DNA of 64,000 nt from Massilimicrobiota sp. An134 (GCF_002160815.1 NZ_NFLH01000004.1:55416-119415), one strand, 5' to 3'; counted from the first letter of the stretch, positions 38,182-46,802 are shown. Numbers and translations are program-made. The notes: generated by a model from the letters alone, not told the origin.

Positions 38182-38667
38182 ATGGCGGTCATGATAGAAA
38201 GTCTGATTGGTATCTTATTATTCACAGTTCTGATTGTGTCACTGACGCTGAAAAATCCCCTTACCTCAGTGGGAGATTATCCCCCGGCCATACGGGAGAA
38301 ATGTATGGAATTAGGATTGATCGAAAAAAGAGAACAACGCTTTACCAGGGCAGATATCCTCCGAAAGGGGATCGCCCTACTTGCTTTTGTGTTCATCTTC
38401 GCTGTTGTCCTGAAACAGTTTAATGGAGCGGATACATTCTGGAAAGGGTTTCGGGATTCCTACCTGATCTGGCTGATCATTGATTGGTATGACGCTCTGA
38501 TACTTGATTGCATCTGGTTTTGCCATTCGAAAAAAGTCAGGATACCAGGCACAGAGGATATGGAAGAATATAAGGACTACCGTTTTCATATCAAGCAGTC
38601 CTGTATTGGTATGCTTCTTGGCCTCCCCGCCTGTCTTGCAGTGGGCGCGATTACAGCAATCCTCTGA
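38182..38667 (+). CDS. Small membrane protein of the island
   Basis: 161 residues with about four hydrophobic segments (7-27, 62-82, 93-113, 138-161) and a polar loop IPGTEDMEEYKDYRFHIKQ. Not recognised. ATG at 38182 has GGAGG (38167-38171) upstream; the frame opens earlier at 38158 inside the hydrolase gene. A broken copy lies at 35269. Being the element that was duplicated, it probably belongs functionally with the methyltransferase and acyl-transfer enzymes. Confidence 0.75.
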   Translation: MAVMIESLIGILLFTVLIVSLTLKNPLTSVGDYPPAIREKCMELGLIEKREQRFTRADILRKGIALLAFVFIFAVVLKQFNGADTFWKGFRDSYLIWLIIDWYDALILDCIWFCHSKKVRIPGTEDMEEYKDYRFHIKQSCIGMLLGLPACLAVGAITAIL

Positions 38668-38748
38668 TCAGCCATCAAATGATATAAAATGTTGAATGCC
38701 AAATTAAATAAAAAGAAAAATAAAGAAAATAGTCAAAATAAAAGAAAA

Positions 38749-38799
38749 AGTCTTATCAAAGTGAATGAATAAGAAATAATCACTTTAAATGATAAGACT
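38749..38799. terminator. Long-stem hairpin, terminator-like
   Basis: AGTCTTATCA (38749-38758) / TGATAAGACT (38790-38799), with AAGTGA/TCACTT continuing the stem inside and ATTTTAG after it. A second hairpin (GGATAAAG / CTTTATCC) lies at about 38830-38872. This AT-rich stretch (38690-38886) holds no gene and probably belongs to the unit carrying the DUF6431 gene. Confidence 0.6.
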
Positions 38800-38886
38800 A
38801 TTTTAGTATGATAATAGCTGGAAAGGAAAAGGATAAAGCCTCTCACGCCAATGCTAGCCTTTATCCTCTGTTCATAGAACACTTAT

Positions 38887-39492
38887 ATGATAACCTATTA
38901 CTCAGACACATTCAATCAAAACTTTTCTAAAATACAAACATTTTATAATGAATGTCTTGAAGATCTTAATATCGCTTCTCTAGAATGTCCATGTCATCAC
39001 AAGGGACATCTTATCAAGCATGGCTTTTATACGCGTAAAATCAAAACACCTGATGGCATCATTCCCCTTAAAATCCAAAGATTCAAATGTAAGCATTGTC
39101 ATCATACACATGCATTTTTACTATCTGTCATTATTCCTTATAGTCAAATTCTATTTCATGACACTCTATCCATTATTCGCTCAAATTCTATGCAGGATTT
39201 GAATCAGCTTATGATTGAAAATCCAAATATAGATGAATCCAATATTTCCTACATAAAGAAACAGTATTCGATGCATTGGAAACAAAGACTGCTATCTGAA
39301 AATATTCAATTAGATAGTTCTCTGGTTTTTCAGTGCTTTTTTCATTTCAAAAGACAGTTTATGCAGAGTATCTTCCCAAAGGAAAATGCCGATAAAGCCC
39401 TAAAATACAGGCTATACCGACATTTACCAGCTTATGAAAAGATAATCAGAAATTTAGTAAGTTTTTATAGAAAAAAACAACTAAAAATCTGA
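38887..39492 (+). CDS. DUF6431-type zinc-binding protein, probably transposon-linked
   Basis: 201 residues. The N-terminal cysteine/histidine region (ECPCHHKGHLIKHGFYTRK and RFKCKHCHHTHAFLL) resembles the zinc-ribbon head of IS transposases, followed by helical sequence with HWKQRLLSE. No DDE catalytic core is visible, so it is not a complete transposase; it may be a truncated head or a partner protein. AT-rich, unlike the genes on either side, indicating a separate insertion. 39493-39660 holds no recognisable gene. Confidence 0.6.
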   Translation: MITYYSDTFNQNFSKIQTFYNECLEDLNIASLECPCHHKGHLIKHGFYTRKIKTPDGIIPLKIQRFKCKHCHHTHAFLLSVIIPYSQILFHDTLSIIRSNSMQDLNQLMIENPNIDESNISYIKKQYSMHWKQRLLSENIQLDSSLVFQCFFHFKRQFMQSIFPKENADKALKYRLYRHLPAYEKIIRNLVSFYRKKQLKI

Positions 39493-39667
39493 TTGTCCGC
39501 TAAAACACTGTACTTATCAGCACATTCAAGGATTGAAATATTTCAAATTACTACGATTTTACTACCATTGAATGAGCCTTGATACGTTAGAAATCCCAGA
39601 TATGCAAAGATATGGTACAGCACATCAGTATTGAAAAGATTAAAATTGAATATCGCAAGTAGATTAT

Positions 39668-39693
39668 GGAACGCCGATATTGACGTTCCTTTT
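39668..39693 (+). terminator. Terminator before the ICE surface-protein gene
   Basis: GGAACG (39668-39673) / CGTTCC (39684-39689) then TTTTC. Confidence 0.6.
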
Positions 39694-39701
39694 CTATTTC
39701 C

Positions 39702-39728
39702 AGCCGTTCAGAAATGGACGGCTTTTTC
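39702..39728 (+). terminator. Second terminator, ICE boundary type
   Basis: AGCCGTTC (39702-39709) / GGACGGCT (39716-39723, one U-G pair) then T5 and CTATATCC. Hairpins of the same look (GC-rich stem, TTTTTC-TATA-CC) precede the operons at 44785 and 49591. Confidence 0.75.
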
Positions 39729-39760
39729 TATATCCAAACGAAAGGAGAATTTTAAAAGCT

Positions 39761-42700
39761 ATGAAAAAGATATTGAAGCGATTAGCCACAGGCTTCCTTG
39801 CCTTTGCGACTATCGTTACCGCTTTGCCGACAACAGCAGTCCATGCTTCTGAAACGCAATACTGGACAGAAAGTGCCGAGCGTGTCGGTATCGTTGAAAA
39901 AGTAATGAATGACGGTTCTATCGGTTCGACATTCAACGAGGGACACATGACCGTTGAGGGCGAGGACGCTTTCTGCGTGGATATTAACACCAACTTCCGC
40001 AATGGCTACAAGACCAGAGCTGACGCAAGCACACGCATGAGCTACGACCAGATTTCAGATGTTGCCCTCTCAATCGAGTATGTTAATCAGTATGTGCAGA
40101 GCCACAGCGGATTGAGCAGTCAGCATATTTACCTTTTGAAACAGTGCGTCGTATGGCAGAGATTGAGCGTTCATCTGGGCTGGCAATGCGATAACGTCAG
40201 AGCTTCCTATGATGAAATCCCAAAAGCGATACAGGACGAGGTGTACGCTGGGGCGAAAGCCTTTGCCAGCGAGAACAAGGGACGCTATGAATGTGGCGGT
40301 TATATCTACTCTGGCGAGGGACAGGACATTGGACAGTTCTGGGCGAAACTTGCCGTAGGAAATGCCACCCTTAAAAAGACTTCCAGTAATGCCAGCATTA
40401 CCGACGGAAACGGGCTTTATTCTATCGCTGGTGCGACATATGGTGTCTATTCTGATAAGGACTGTGCGAAACAGCTTGCCACCCTTACGACTGATAACAG
40501 CGGAAATACTGATACCGTGGAAGTAAAGGCTGGCACAGTTTATATCAAAGAGCTTTCTGCTCCTGCTGGCTATAAGGTGGACAGTACTGTCTATTCCTTA
40601 AATGTGGAAGCTGGCAAGACAGCGACACTCAATGTATCAGATACGCCAAAGGTCACAGATACCCTTATCGAGCTTTTCAAGATTGATATGGAAACACAGA
40701 AAGACGCTCCACAGGGCGACGCTTCCCTAGAGGGTGCGGAGTTTACATGGAAATTCTATGCAGGACACTATACCGCCGATAATCTTCCTAGCGAGCCTAC
40801 AAAGACATGGGTGACAAAGACAATCGCTGAAAAAGACAGCGACGGCACTATCCATTACGTTTCCCGCCTTTCTGATGAATACAAGGTATCTGGGGACAGC
40901 TTCTATACACAGGACGGAAAGAACGTGCTTCCTTTAGGAACACTGACCGTTGAGGAAACGAAAGCTCCTAACGGCTATCTTCTTGACGGTGCGTATATGC
41001 AGGCAAACGGTAGCGAGGAACAGATTAAGGGAATGTACCTTACACAGATTACCGAGGACGGCGACCTTGCCGTACTGTCTGGAAGCAATCAGTACCATGT
41101 ATCAGACAAGGTTATCCGTGGCGGTGTAAAAATCCAGAAAAGAGATTTGGAAACCAGCGATACCAAAGGTCAAGGAAGTGCGACCTTGAAAGACGCTGAA
41201 TTTGAAATCATTTCCCTTAATGATAACGCCGTACTTGTCGAGGGGAAACTTTACAGCAAGAATGAAGTGGTAAAGACAATCCTTACCAACATTGAGGGCG
41301 TGGCTTCTACTTCTGCTGATTTACTCCCTTACGGGAAATACCGTATCGAGGAAAGCAAAGCTCCAGAGGGCTATCTGACAGAGGGTGCAAAACCGATTGA
41401 ATTTGAAATCACAGAGGACGGAAAAATCGTTGACCTTACAGGTACGGACACTTCCATTTACAATCAAGTGAAACGTGGCGACCTAGAGGGTGTCAAGATT
41501 GGCGCTGGTACATACCAGCGTCTTGCGGGAGTTCCGTTTAGGATCACAAGCAAGACCACAGGTGAGAGCCACATTATCGTAACTGATGATAACGGGCAGT
41601 TCTCCACTTCTTCCGACTGGGCTTCCCATAAGAACAACACCAACGCAGGAAAGACCAGCGAGGACGGTATCTGGTTTGGGACAAGCGAGCCAGACGACAG
41701 CAAAGGTGCTTTGATATACGACACCTATATCATTGAGGAATTACGCTGTGAGAATAACAAAGGCTTTGAGCTTATCCCTGCCTTTGAAATCGTGGTGTCC
41801 AGAAACAATGTGACCGTTGACTTAGGGACACTCACTGATGAATACGAGAAAGAAATCTCTATCCATACCACAGCCACAGGCAAGGACGGCGAGAAGTCTA
41901 TCGTGGCTGGCAAAGAGGTAACAATCGTTGACACGGTTACGCTTGACGGTCTGGAAAAAGGCACAAAATATCAGTTGAAAGGCTGGCAAATGTTGAAAGA
42001 GGAAAACGCCGAGCTTCTTATCGACGGACAGCGTGTAGAAAGTGATTACACATTCACAGCCGACAGTGAGGAAATGAAGATTGAAATAGAATACACGTTC
42101 AACGCTTCTTCTCTGGGCGGTCAGAACCTTGTAACCTTTGAGGAGCTTTACGACCTTTCCAATGAGGACGAGCCTGTAAAAGTGGCTGAACACAAGGACA
42201 TTGACGACGAGGGACAGACGGTGCTTATCACAGAGCGTATCATCTCTATCCATACCACAGCGACCAGCGAGGACGGAAAGAAAGAGATTGAAGCTGGAAA
42301 AGACGTGACAATCATTGATACCGTTACCCTTGACGGCTTGGAAATCGGTACAAAGTATCAGCTCAAAGGCTGGCAGATGATTAAGGACGAAAACGCCGAG
42401 CTTATCATCAACGGAGAGCGTGTCGAGAACGACTATACCTTTACTGCCGACAGTGAAAGCATGGAAGTCCAGATTGCCTTTACATTCGACGCTTCCGAGC
42501 TTGGCGGGAAAGAGCTTGTGACCTTTGAGGAATTATACGATTTGAGCAATCCAGACGAGCCGACTAAGGTTACAGAGCATAAGGACATTGAGGACGACGG
42601 GCAGACTGTGACAATCACAGAAGTACCAGAAACGCCGGAAGAACCAACAGAGCCAGAACAGCCGACCACACCAGATACACCGACTAAAACAAGCGACGCT

Positions 42701-42805
42701 CCAAAGACAGGCGACAATACAAACATTGCCTTATTCTTAGGACTTCTTGTTCTTTCTGGTGCGGGCGTGGCAGGAACATACTTCATCAAGCGTAGACGTT
42801 CATAA
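39761..42805 (+). CDS. Sortase-anchored TED/SpaA/VaFE-repeat surface protein
   Basis: 1014 residues. Signal peptide 1-29 (ending TTAVHA); an N-terminal thioester (TQXA) domain with C72 (DAFCVDI) and Q128 (LLKQCVVW) positioned to form a Cys-Gln thioester; then SpaA/Cna-B-type beta domains with pilin-like endings (VEETKAPNGYLL, IEESKAPEGYLT); two 129-residue VaFE repeats; a Pro/Thr/Glu linker; and a C-terminal sorting signal PKTGD, a hydrophobic helix and KRRRS. It likely binds host or partner-cell surfaces covalently, helping mating contact (inference). ATG at 39761 has AAAGGAGAA upstream; the open frame to 39680 runs through a terminator. Confidence 0.9.
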   Translation: MKKILKRLATGFLAFATIVTALPTTAVHASETQYWTESAERVGIVEKVMNDGSIGSTFNEGHMTVEGEDAFCVDINTNFRNGYKTRADASTRMSYDQISDVALSIEYVNQYVQSHSGLSSQHIYLLKQCVVWQRLSVHLGWQCDNVRASYDEIPKAIQDEVYAGAKAFASENKGRYECGGYIYSGEGQDIGQFWAKLAVGNATLKKTSSNASITDGNGLYSIAGATYGVYSDKDCAKQLATLTTDNSGNTDTVEVKAGTVYIKELSAPAGYKVDSTVYSLNVEAGKTATLNVSDTPKVTDTLIELFKIDMETQKDAPQGDASLEGAEFTWKFYAGHYTADNLPSEPTKTWVTKTIAEKDSDGTIHYVSRLSDEYKVSGDSFYTQDGKNVLPLGTLTVEETKAPNGYLLDGAYMQANGSEEQIKGMYLTQITEDGDLAVLSGSNQYHVSDKVIRGGVKIQKRDLETSDTKGQGSATLKDAEFEIISLNDNAVLVEGKLYSKNEVVKTILTNIEGVASTSADLLPYGKYRIEESKAPEGYLTEGAKPIEFEITEDGKIVDLTGTDTSIYNQVKRGDLEGVKIGAGTYQRLAGVPFRITSKTTGESHIIVTDDNGQFSTSSDWASHKNNTNAGKTSEDGIWFGTSEPDDSKGALIYDTYIIEELRCENNKGFELIPAFEIVVSRNNVTVDLGTLTDEYEKEISIHTTATGKDGEKSIVAGKEVTIVDTVTLDGLEKGTKYQLKGWQMLKEENAELLIDGQRVESDYTFTADSEEMKIEIEYTFNASSLGGQNLVTFEELYDLSNEDEPVKVAEHKDIDDEGQTVLITERIISIHTTATSEDGKKEIEAGKDVTIIDTVTLDGLEIGTKYQLKGWQMIKDENAELIINGERVENDYTFTADSESMEVQIAFTFDASELGGKELVTFEELYDLSNPDEPTKVTEHKDIEDDGQTVTITEVPETPEEPTEPEQPTTPDTPTKTSDAPKTGDNTNIALFLGLLVLSGAGVAGTYFIKRRRS
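41855..42628 (+). repeat. Tandem 387-bp VaFE coding repeats
   Basis: Two in-frame units, 41855-42241 and 42242-42628, each 129 codons, starting ISIHTTAT and ending VxITE, with large identical blocks such as VTLDGLE-GTKYQLKGWQM and LVTFEELYDLSN. Evidence of duplication inside the surface-protein gene. Confidence 0.85.
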
Positions 42806-42875
42806 TCGGACGGTCTGCTTATGATGATGAAGAAATCACGCTCCCCGCCGATACATGGAAACGGCGGAGCTTCCC

Positions 42876-42996
42876 TTTATTCTGGCTTGTCCGCCACCCA
42901 CCTGTAAGCACACGGACAGTCAAGGGTGCTTTTAAGCATTTACCTGCCCTTGACGGTCTGGGGGCTTACGGGTATTACACCACCAGCCAGAATAAA
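42876..42996. other. Nested inverted repeats upstream of orf23
   Basis: Three perfect nested arm pairs: TTTATTCTGGCT (42876-42887) with 42985-42996; GTAAGC (42904-42909) with 42964-42969; GTCAAGGG (42919-42926) with 42947-42954; and an inner TGCTT-TT-AAGCA. A separate hairpin (CCGCCG/CGGCGG) lies at 42845-42867. In the 235-bp gap 42806-43040; it could be a structured RNA, a recombination site or a single-strand origin. Confidence 0.65.
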
Positions 42997-43040
42997 AGCA
43001 TGGACAATCAACAGATTTTATAGAAATGAGGTATGAACAC

Positions 43041-43367
43041 ATGAAATTAAAATATATCGTGCCTAATATGGCACAGACATTTGGAAACTTGGAGTTTGCA
43101 GGAGAAAATGACGTGGAGCAACAGCGTGTCAATGGTCGCTTTGTTCCCGTGACGAGAAGCTATAACCTGTATTCCGACATTCAGAGAGCTGACGATATTA
43201 TCGTGGTGCTTCCCGCAAAGGCTGGGGAGAAGCGTTTCAAGTATGAGCAGAAAGTAAAGCTCGTCAATCCTAAGATTACTGCCGAGGGAAAGAACGTGCG
43301 AGGTCGTGGCTACACCAACTATATCTTAACGGCTGATGATATGCTTCCAGCCGAGGAAAGCAAGTAA
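43041..43367 (+). CDS. YdcP-family DUF961 protein (Tn916 Orf23-like)
   Basis: 108 residues, beginning MKLKYIVPNMAQTFGNLEFAG and ending TNYILTADDMLPAEESK, a typical DUF961 protein from the first position of the Tn916 transfer operon. Its family role in transfer is not settled. ATG at 43041 preferred (ATGAGGT upstream at 43025); an in-frame ATG exists at 43026. Confidence 0.85.
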   Translation: MKLKYIVPNMAQTFGNLEFAGENDVEQQRVNGRFVPVTRSYNLYSDIQRADDIIVVLPAKAGEKRFKYEQKVKLVNPKITAEGKNVRGRGYTNYILTADDMLPAEESK

Positions 43368-43384
43368 AGGGGGGGTATCTGATT

Positions 43385-43771
43385 ATGAGATTAGCGAATG
43401 GAATTGTGTTAGATAAAGAAAAAACATTTGGTGTGCTGAAATTCTCCGCATTAAGACATGAAGTGCGTGTAGAAAATGAGGACGGGACGACCAGCGAGGA
43501 AATCAAGCGTAGAACCTATGACTTGAAGTGCAGTCAGCAGGAACGCACGATACAGGTATCTATCCCAGCGGAAATCCCTGTCAAAGACTACCCGTACAAT
43601 GCCGAGGTGGAGCTTATCAATCCTGTTGCCGATACGGTGGCAAATGCCAACTACCGAGGGGCAGACGTGGAGTGGTACATCAAGGCAGACGACATTGTAC
43701 TGAAAAATAAAGGCAGTCACTCCGCAGGAAATACACAGAACCACGTTCCGCAGGGACAGCAGAAAAAATAG
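43385..43771 (+). CDS. YdcP-family DUF961 protein (Tn916 Orf22-like)
   Basis: 128 residues with the second DUF961 pattern (FGVLKFSALRHEVRVEN ... NYRGADVEWYIKADDIVLK). Follows Orf23 by 17 bp with an AAAGGGGG ribosome site. In Tn916 orf21 comes next; here AT-rich cargo intervenes. Confidence 0.85.
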   Translation: MRLANGIVLDKEKTFGVLKFSALRHEVRVENEDGTTSEEIKRRTYDLKCSQQERTIQVSIPAEIPVKDYPYNAEVELINPVADTVANANYRGADVEWYIKADDIVLKNKGSHSAGNTQNHVPQGQQKK

Positions 43772-43938
43772 GCTTGCACCATAGATTTTTAAGGTGAATT
43801 GCATTATAATTAGCCAAAAATAGTTGTGATTAAGCTATGTAAAAGAATTTTGACAAGAAAAATGGACTTTGTCGAAGATATTCGATAGACATTTGACTTT
43901 CAATATATGACAATGACACTGAAAGGAGCAATCGAAAT

Positions 43939-44346
43939 ATGGAAATAGGCAAAAAACTAAAAAGCGCACGGGTTCAGTCTGGAATGACACAAGAGACTGT
44001 TGCAGAAAAAATCAATGTATCAAGGCAGACAATTTCTAACTGGGAAAATGAAAAGTCTTATCCAGACATTATCAGCGTAATAGAGTTGAGCAATCTATAT
44101 TCTATAAGTCTTGACGTATTGCTAAAAGGTGATGAAAAAATGATAGAGCATTTAGAAGAAAGTACGAATGTTGTAAAAAGCAATCAAAAAATGATATTGG
44201 CGATTATTGTAAATATTATTGTTGTAGCACTGCTGATAACATTAAATATGTTTATACCAGATAACCGCTATTTCTTAGTCGGAATATTTTGTCTTATGGT
44301 TATCACTTCATCAGTTTTACTTTATCAGATAATCAAAAAATTTTAA
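43939..44346 (+). CDS. XRE-family regulator with membrane tail (ICE cargo)
   Basis: 135 residues: helix-turn-helix (LKSARVQSGMTQETVAEKINVSRQTISNWENEKSYP) and two hydrophobic segments at about 88-107 and 112-130. AT-rich relative to the ICE backbone, so a cargo gene. GAAAGGAG precedes the ATG. The 167-bp gap before it contains TCGAA-gata-TTCGA at about 43870-43884, a possible operator. It pairs with the small membrane protein 15 bp downstream. Confidence 0.82.
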   Translation: MEIGKKLKSARVQSGMTQETVAEKINVSRQTISNWENEKSYPDIISVIELSNLYSISLDVLLKGDEKMIEHLEESTNVVKSNQKMILAIIVNIIVVALLITLNMFIPDNRYFLVGIFCLMVITSSVLLYQIIKKF

Positions 44347-44361
44347 GGAGGAAATCTTGTT

Positions 44362-44688
44362 ATGGATTTAAACATAGTTTTGTCGGTGATTTGTGGTGCG
44401 GTTGCACTTGTTGGAGCGTTCTGCGTTGTGTTTCAGATTTATCACATGACTGTTATAGACGCAACAGCCAGAGGACTGAAACATCCTAAATTTTGGGGTA
44501 TATTTACAATGAACGGAAGCAATTCCAGTGGTTTGCTTATGTATCTTATCGGAAGAAGAAAGTATCCTATTGTAAATATGAGCGAAAGTAATTCAAAAGA
44601 ATTAGAAAGGCGCAAAAAATCTGCGGGTGTTGGATTGTTATTTTTAGTTATTGGTGTAATTGGTATCATTTGCACTACATTATTATAG
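44362..44688 (+). CDS. Small membrane protein (ICE cargo)
   Basis: 108 residues with hydrophobic segments at about 5-27 and 88-107 and a polar middle (MNGSNSSGLLMYLIGRRKYP). Not recognised. Probably co-transcribed with the XRE gene (AAGGAGGAAA upstream); the regulator may act through or on it. Confidence 0.65.
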   Translation: MDLNIVLSVICGAVALVGAFCVVFQIYHMTVIDATARGLKHPKFWGIFTMNGSNSSGLLMYLIGRRKYPIVNMSESNSKELERRKKSAGVGLLFLVIGVIGIICTTLL

Positions 44689-44730
44689 TACGGAAAAAGG
44701 CAGAGTATAATTTTTCTTGCAACATTTCCG

Positions 44731-44765
44731 AAGCGGTTAGTCTTTATGATTGACCGCTTTTTCCA
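44731..44765 (+). terminator. Hairpin separating cargo from the orf21 operon
   Basis: AAGCGGTTAG / TGACCGCTT with a short loop then T5CC. Same type as at 39702 and 49526. Confidence 0.7.
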
Positions 44766-44784
44766 TATCCAGAAAGGGGGATTT

Positions 44785-46167
44785 ATGAACCTATACAAAT
44801 ACAAGGGAAAGCGTATCAGAGCCAGCGATAAGAACCTTGTGTACCGCTTCTGTGCGGGTACGCTCCTGCTCCTGTTCGTGGCGGTTCTCCTGCTACTGAA
44901 CATAGGACAGCTCATGCGTACCGATTGGAAACATTTCAGCTTACTAGATAATGGCATAACGCTTTCCACCTACAACTTCATAACCATAGGGACAGCGACT
45001 GGTGTTTGTGCATTGGTCGCTTTTCTTTATTACCGCTTCTTCCATGACAGCTTTAAGAAGCTATTGCACCGCCAAAAGCTGGCACGCATGATACTGGATA
45101 ATAAGTGGTATGAAGCACAGACCGTACAGGACAGCGGTTTTTTCACTGACCTACAGAGCAGATCAAGGGAAAAAATCGTCTGGTTTCCTAAAATCTATTA
45201 TCAAATGGACACGGGACTGCTCCATATCCGCTGTGAAATCTCTTTAGGAAAGTATCAAGACCAGCTCCTTAGACTGGAAGATAAGCTGGAAAGCGGGCTT
45301 TACTGTGAGCTGACCGACAAGACGCTCCATGACGGCTATATCGAGTACACCCTGCTCTATGACATGATAGCGAACCGTATCACGATTGACGAAGTAAAGG
45401 CTGAAAACGGGGGCTTGCGTCTGATGAAGAACCTTACATGGGAATACGACGCACTCCCTCACGCCCTTATCTGTGGCGGTACTGGCGGTGGAAAGACCTA
45501 TTTCCTGCTGACAATCATTGAAGCACTCTTGCAGACCAACGCCCAGCTTTACATTTTAGACCCTAAGAATGCTGACCTTGCGGACTTGGGTACGGTCATG
45601 GATAACGTGTACCACACCAAAGAAGATATGATTGAATGTGTCAATGCGTTCTATGAGGGCATGGTACAGCGAAGTGAGGAAATGAAGTACCACCCAGACT
45701 ACAAGACGGGCGAAAACTATGCCTATTTGGGCTTACCGCCCTGCTTCCTTATCTTTGACGAGTATGTGGCGTTCTTGGAAATGTTGGGAACAAAGGAAAG
45801 CATGAGCCTTTTAAGCCAGCTAAAGAAAATCGTCATGCTTGGCAGACAGGCGGGCTATTTCCTCATTGTCGCCTGCCAGCGTCCCGACGCAAAGTATTTC
45901 AGCGACGGTATCAGAGATAACTTCAACTTCCGTGTAGGCTTGGGACGTATCAGTGAGCTTGGCTACGGTATGCTTTTCGGAAGCGACGTAAAGAAACAGT
46001 TCTTCCAGAAGCGTATCAAAGGACGTGGCTATTGTGACGTGGGTACGAGCGTCATATCAGAGTTTTACACTCCCCTTGTACCAAAGGGACATGATTTTTT
46101 ACAGACTATCGGCTCTCTTGCACTGGCAAGGCAAGCCGTACCAGAGAAACAAAAGGAGATTGAATGA
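44785..46167 (+). CDS. FtsK/SpoIIIE-type coupling ATPase (Tn916 Orf21, TcpA-like)
   Basis: 460 residues: two N-terminal membrane segments (about 25-45, 65-85), Walker A ICGGTGGGKTYF, Walker B CFLIFDEYVAF, and the later ARQ-type CQRPDAKYFS. Couples the relaxosome to the secretion channel during conjugation. ATG at 44785 has AAAGGGGG; the frame runs 13 codons further upstream through the terminator. It overlaps the next gene by 4 bp. Confidence 0.92.
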   Translation: MNLYKYKGKRIRASDKNLVYRFCAGTLLLLFVAVLLLLNIGQLMRTDWKHFSLLDNGITLSTYNFITIGTATGVCALVAFLYYRFFHDSFKKLLHRQKLARMILDNKWYEAQTVQDSGFFTDLQSRSREKIVWFPKIYYQMDTGLLHIRCEISLGKYQDQLLRLEDKLESGLYCELTDKTLHDGYIEYTLLYDMIANRITIDEVKAENGGLRLMKNLTWEYDALPHALICGGTGGGKTYFLLTIIEALLQTNAQLYILDPKNADLADLGTVMDNVYHTKEDMIECVNAFYEGMVQRSEEMKYHPDYKTGENYAYLGLPPCFLIFDEYVAFLEMLGTKESMSLLSQLKKIVMLGRQAGYFLIVACQRPDAKYFSDGIRDNFNFRVGLGRISELGYGMLFGSDVKKQFFQKRIKGRGYCDVGTSVISEFYTPLVPKGHDFLQTIGSLALARQAVPEKQKEIE

Positions 46168-46577
46168 TTATGGGATATTTGGAAATCCATTATGAACCAG
46201 AATGTACCGACAGTGTACTTACCTGTATCGGATTGGGGTATGGAAAATTCCTTTCCGATTTGGCTTTTACGGCAGACAGTGAATATAAACAGGACGACTA
46301 CTATCCAGAAACACTTTTCCATGAGAGAATGTCGGATTTATTGGAAGATTTGGCAGAAGATTATCTGGAAATGCCGTTGCTGTTTTCCGTGGAGCTTCCC
46401 GCACCTATGGCGAACCTGCTGGGCTGTCTTTTCCGCTATACGTTTCTTGTCATGGACAGAGAGCATTTCAGACAGGTATGCCGTGAATACGAGATTGACA
46501 AAGATATAGCCAGAAAATGCCTTTCAAGAGATACCGACTGTATCGTAGTGTATACGGGCATGACAAGGATAGGCTGA
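46164..46577 (+). CDS. Conserved ICE protein between orf21 and orf20
   Basis: 137 residues, acidic, soluble, starting MIMGYLEIHYEPECTDSVL. Of the kind found beside Tn916-type coupling genes in clostridial ICEs; function not known to me. The start overlaps the orf21 stop (ATGA at 46164); ATG at 46170 is an alternative. It ends directly at the oriT-like region. Confidence 0.65.
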   Translation: MIMGYLEIHYEPECTDSVLTCIGLGYGKFLSDLAFTADSEYKQDDYYPETLFHERMSDLLEDLAEDYLEMPLLFSVELPAPMANLLGCLFRYTFLVMDREHFRQVCREYEIDKDIARKCLSRDTDCIVVYTGMTRIG

Positions 46578-46802
46578 ACCATTGACGGCTGGAACGGTCA
46601 GCGAAGCGACCCAGACCGTGTAAGTCGTCCTGTGGAGCAGGGCTTGCCCTGCTCCACGAAAGAAGCCCCTCGGTATCTAACAGAGGGGCACAATTCCGCT
46701 GGAAACTACGGTCAAAAAGTCTGGAAATCCCGCTTGGCAAAAGGCTTTTCTGAAACTACTGACCGACTGTGACAATCGGCGGAAAATATCACACTTTCAC
46801 GA
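46578..46802. other. Probable oriT region
   Basis: 225 bp of non-coding, hairpin-rich DNA between orf21 and orf20, where Tn916 has its origin of transfer. It contains GTGGAGCAGGGC (46632-46643) / GCCCTGCTCCAC (46646-46657), CCCCTC (46666-46671) / GAGGGG (46683-46688) around GTATCTAACA, and further on CTGGAAACTA and ACTACTGACCGA, words recalling the Tn916 oriT. The nick site cannot be fixed by eye. Confidence 0.7.

Noticed and set aside
39680..39760. Earlier start of the ICE surface protein
   Set aside because: The upstream 27 codons pass through a terminator hairpin and would precede a normal signal peptide.
41464..42789. Several open frames of 79-143 codons on the minus strand inside the surface-protein gene
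   Set aside because: Shadows of a repetitive, GC-richer gene; no ribosome sites and low-complexity Ser/Val-rich products.
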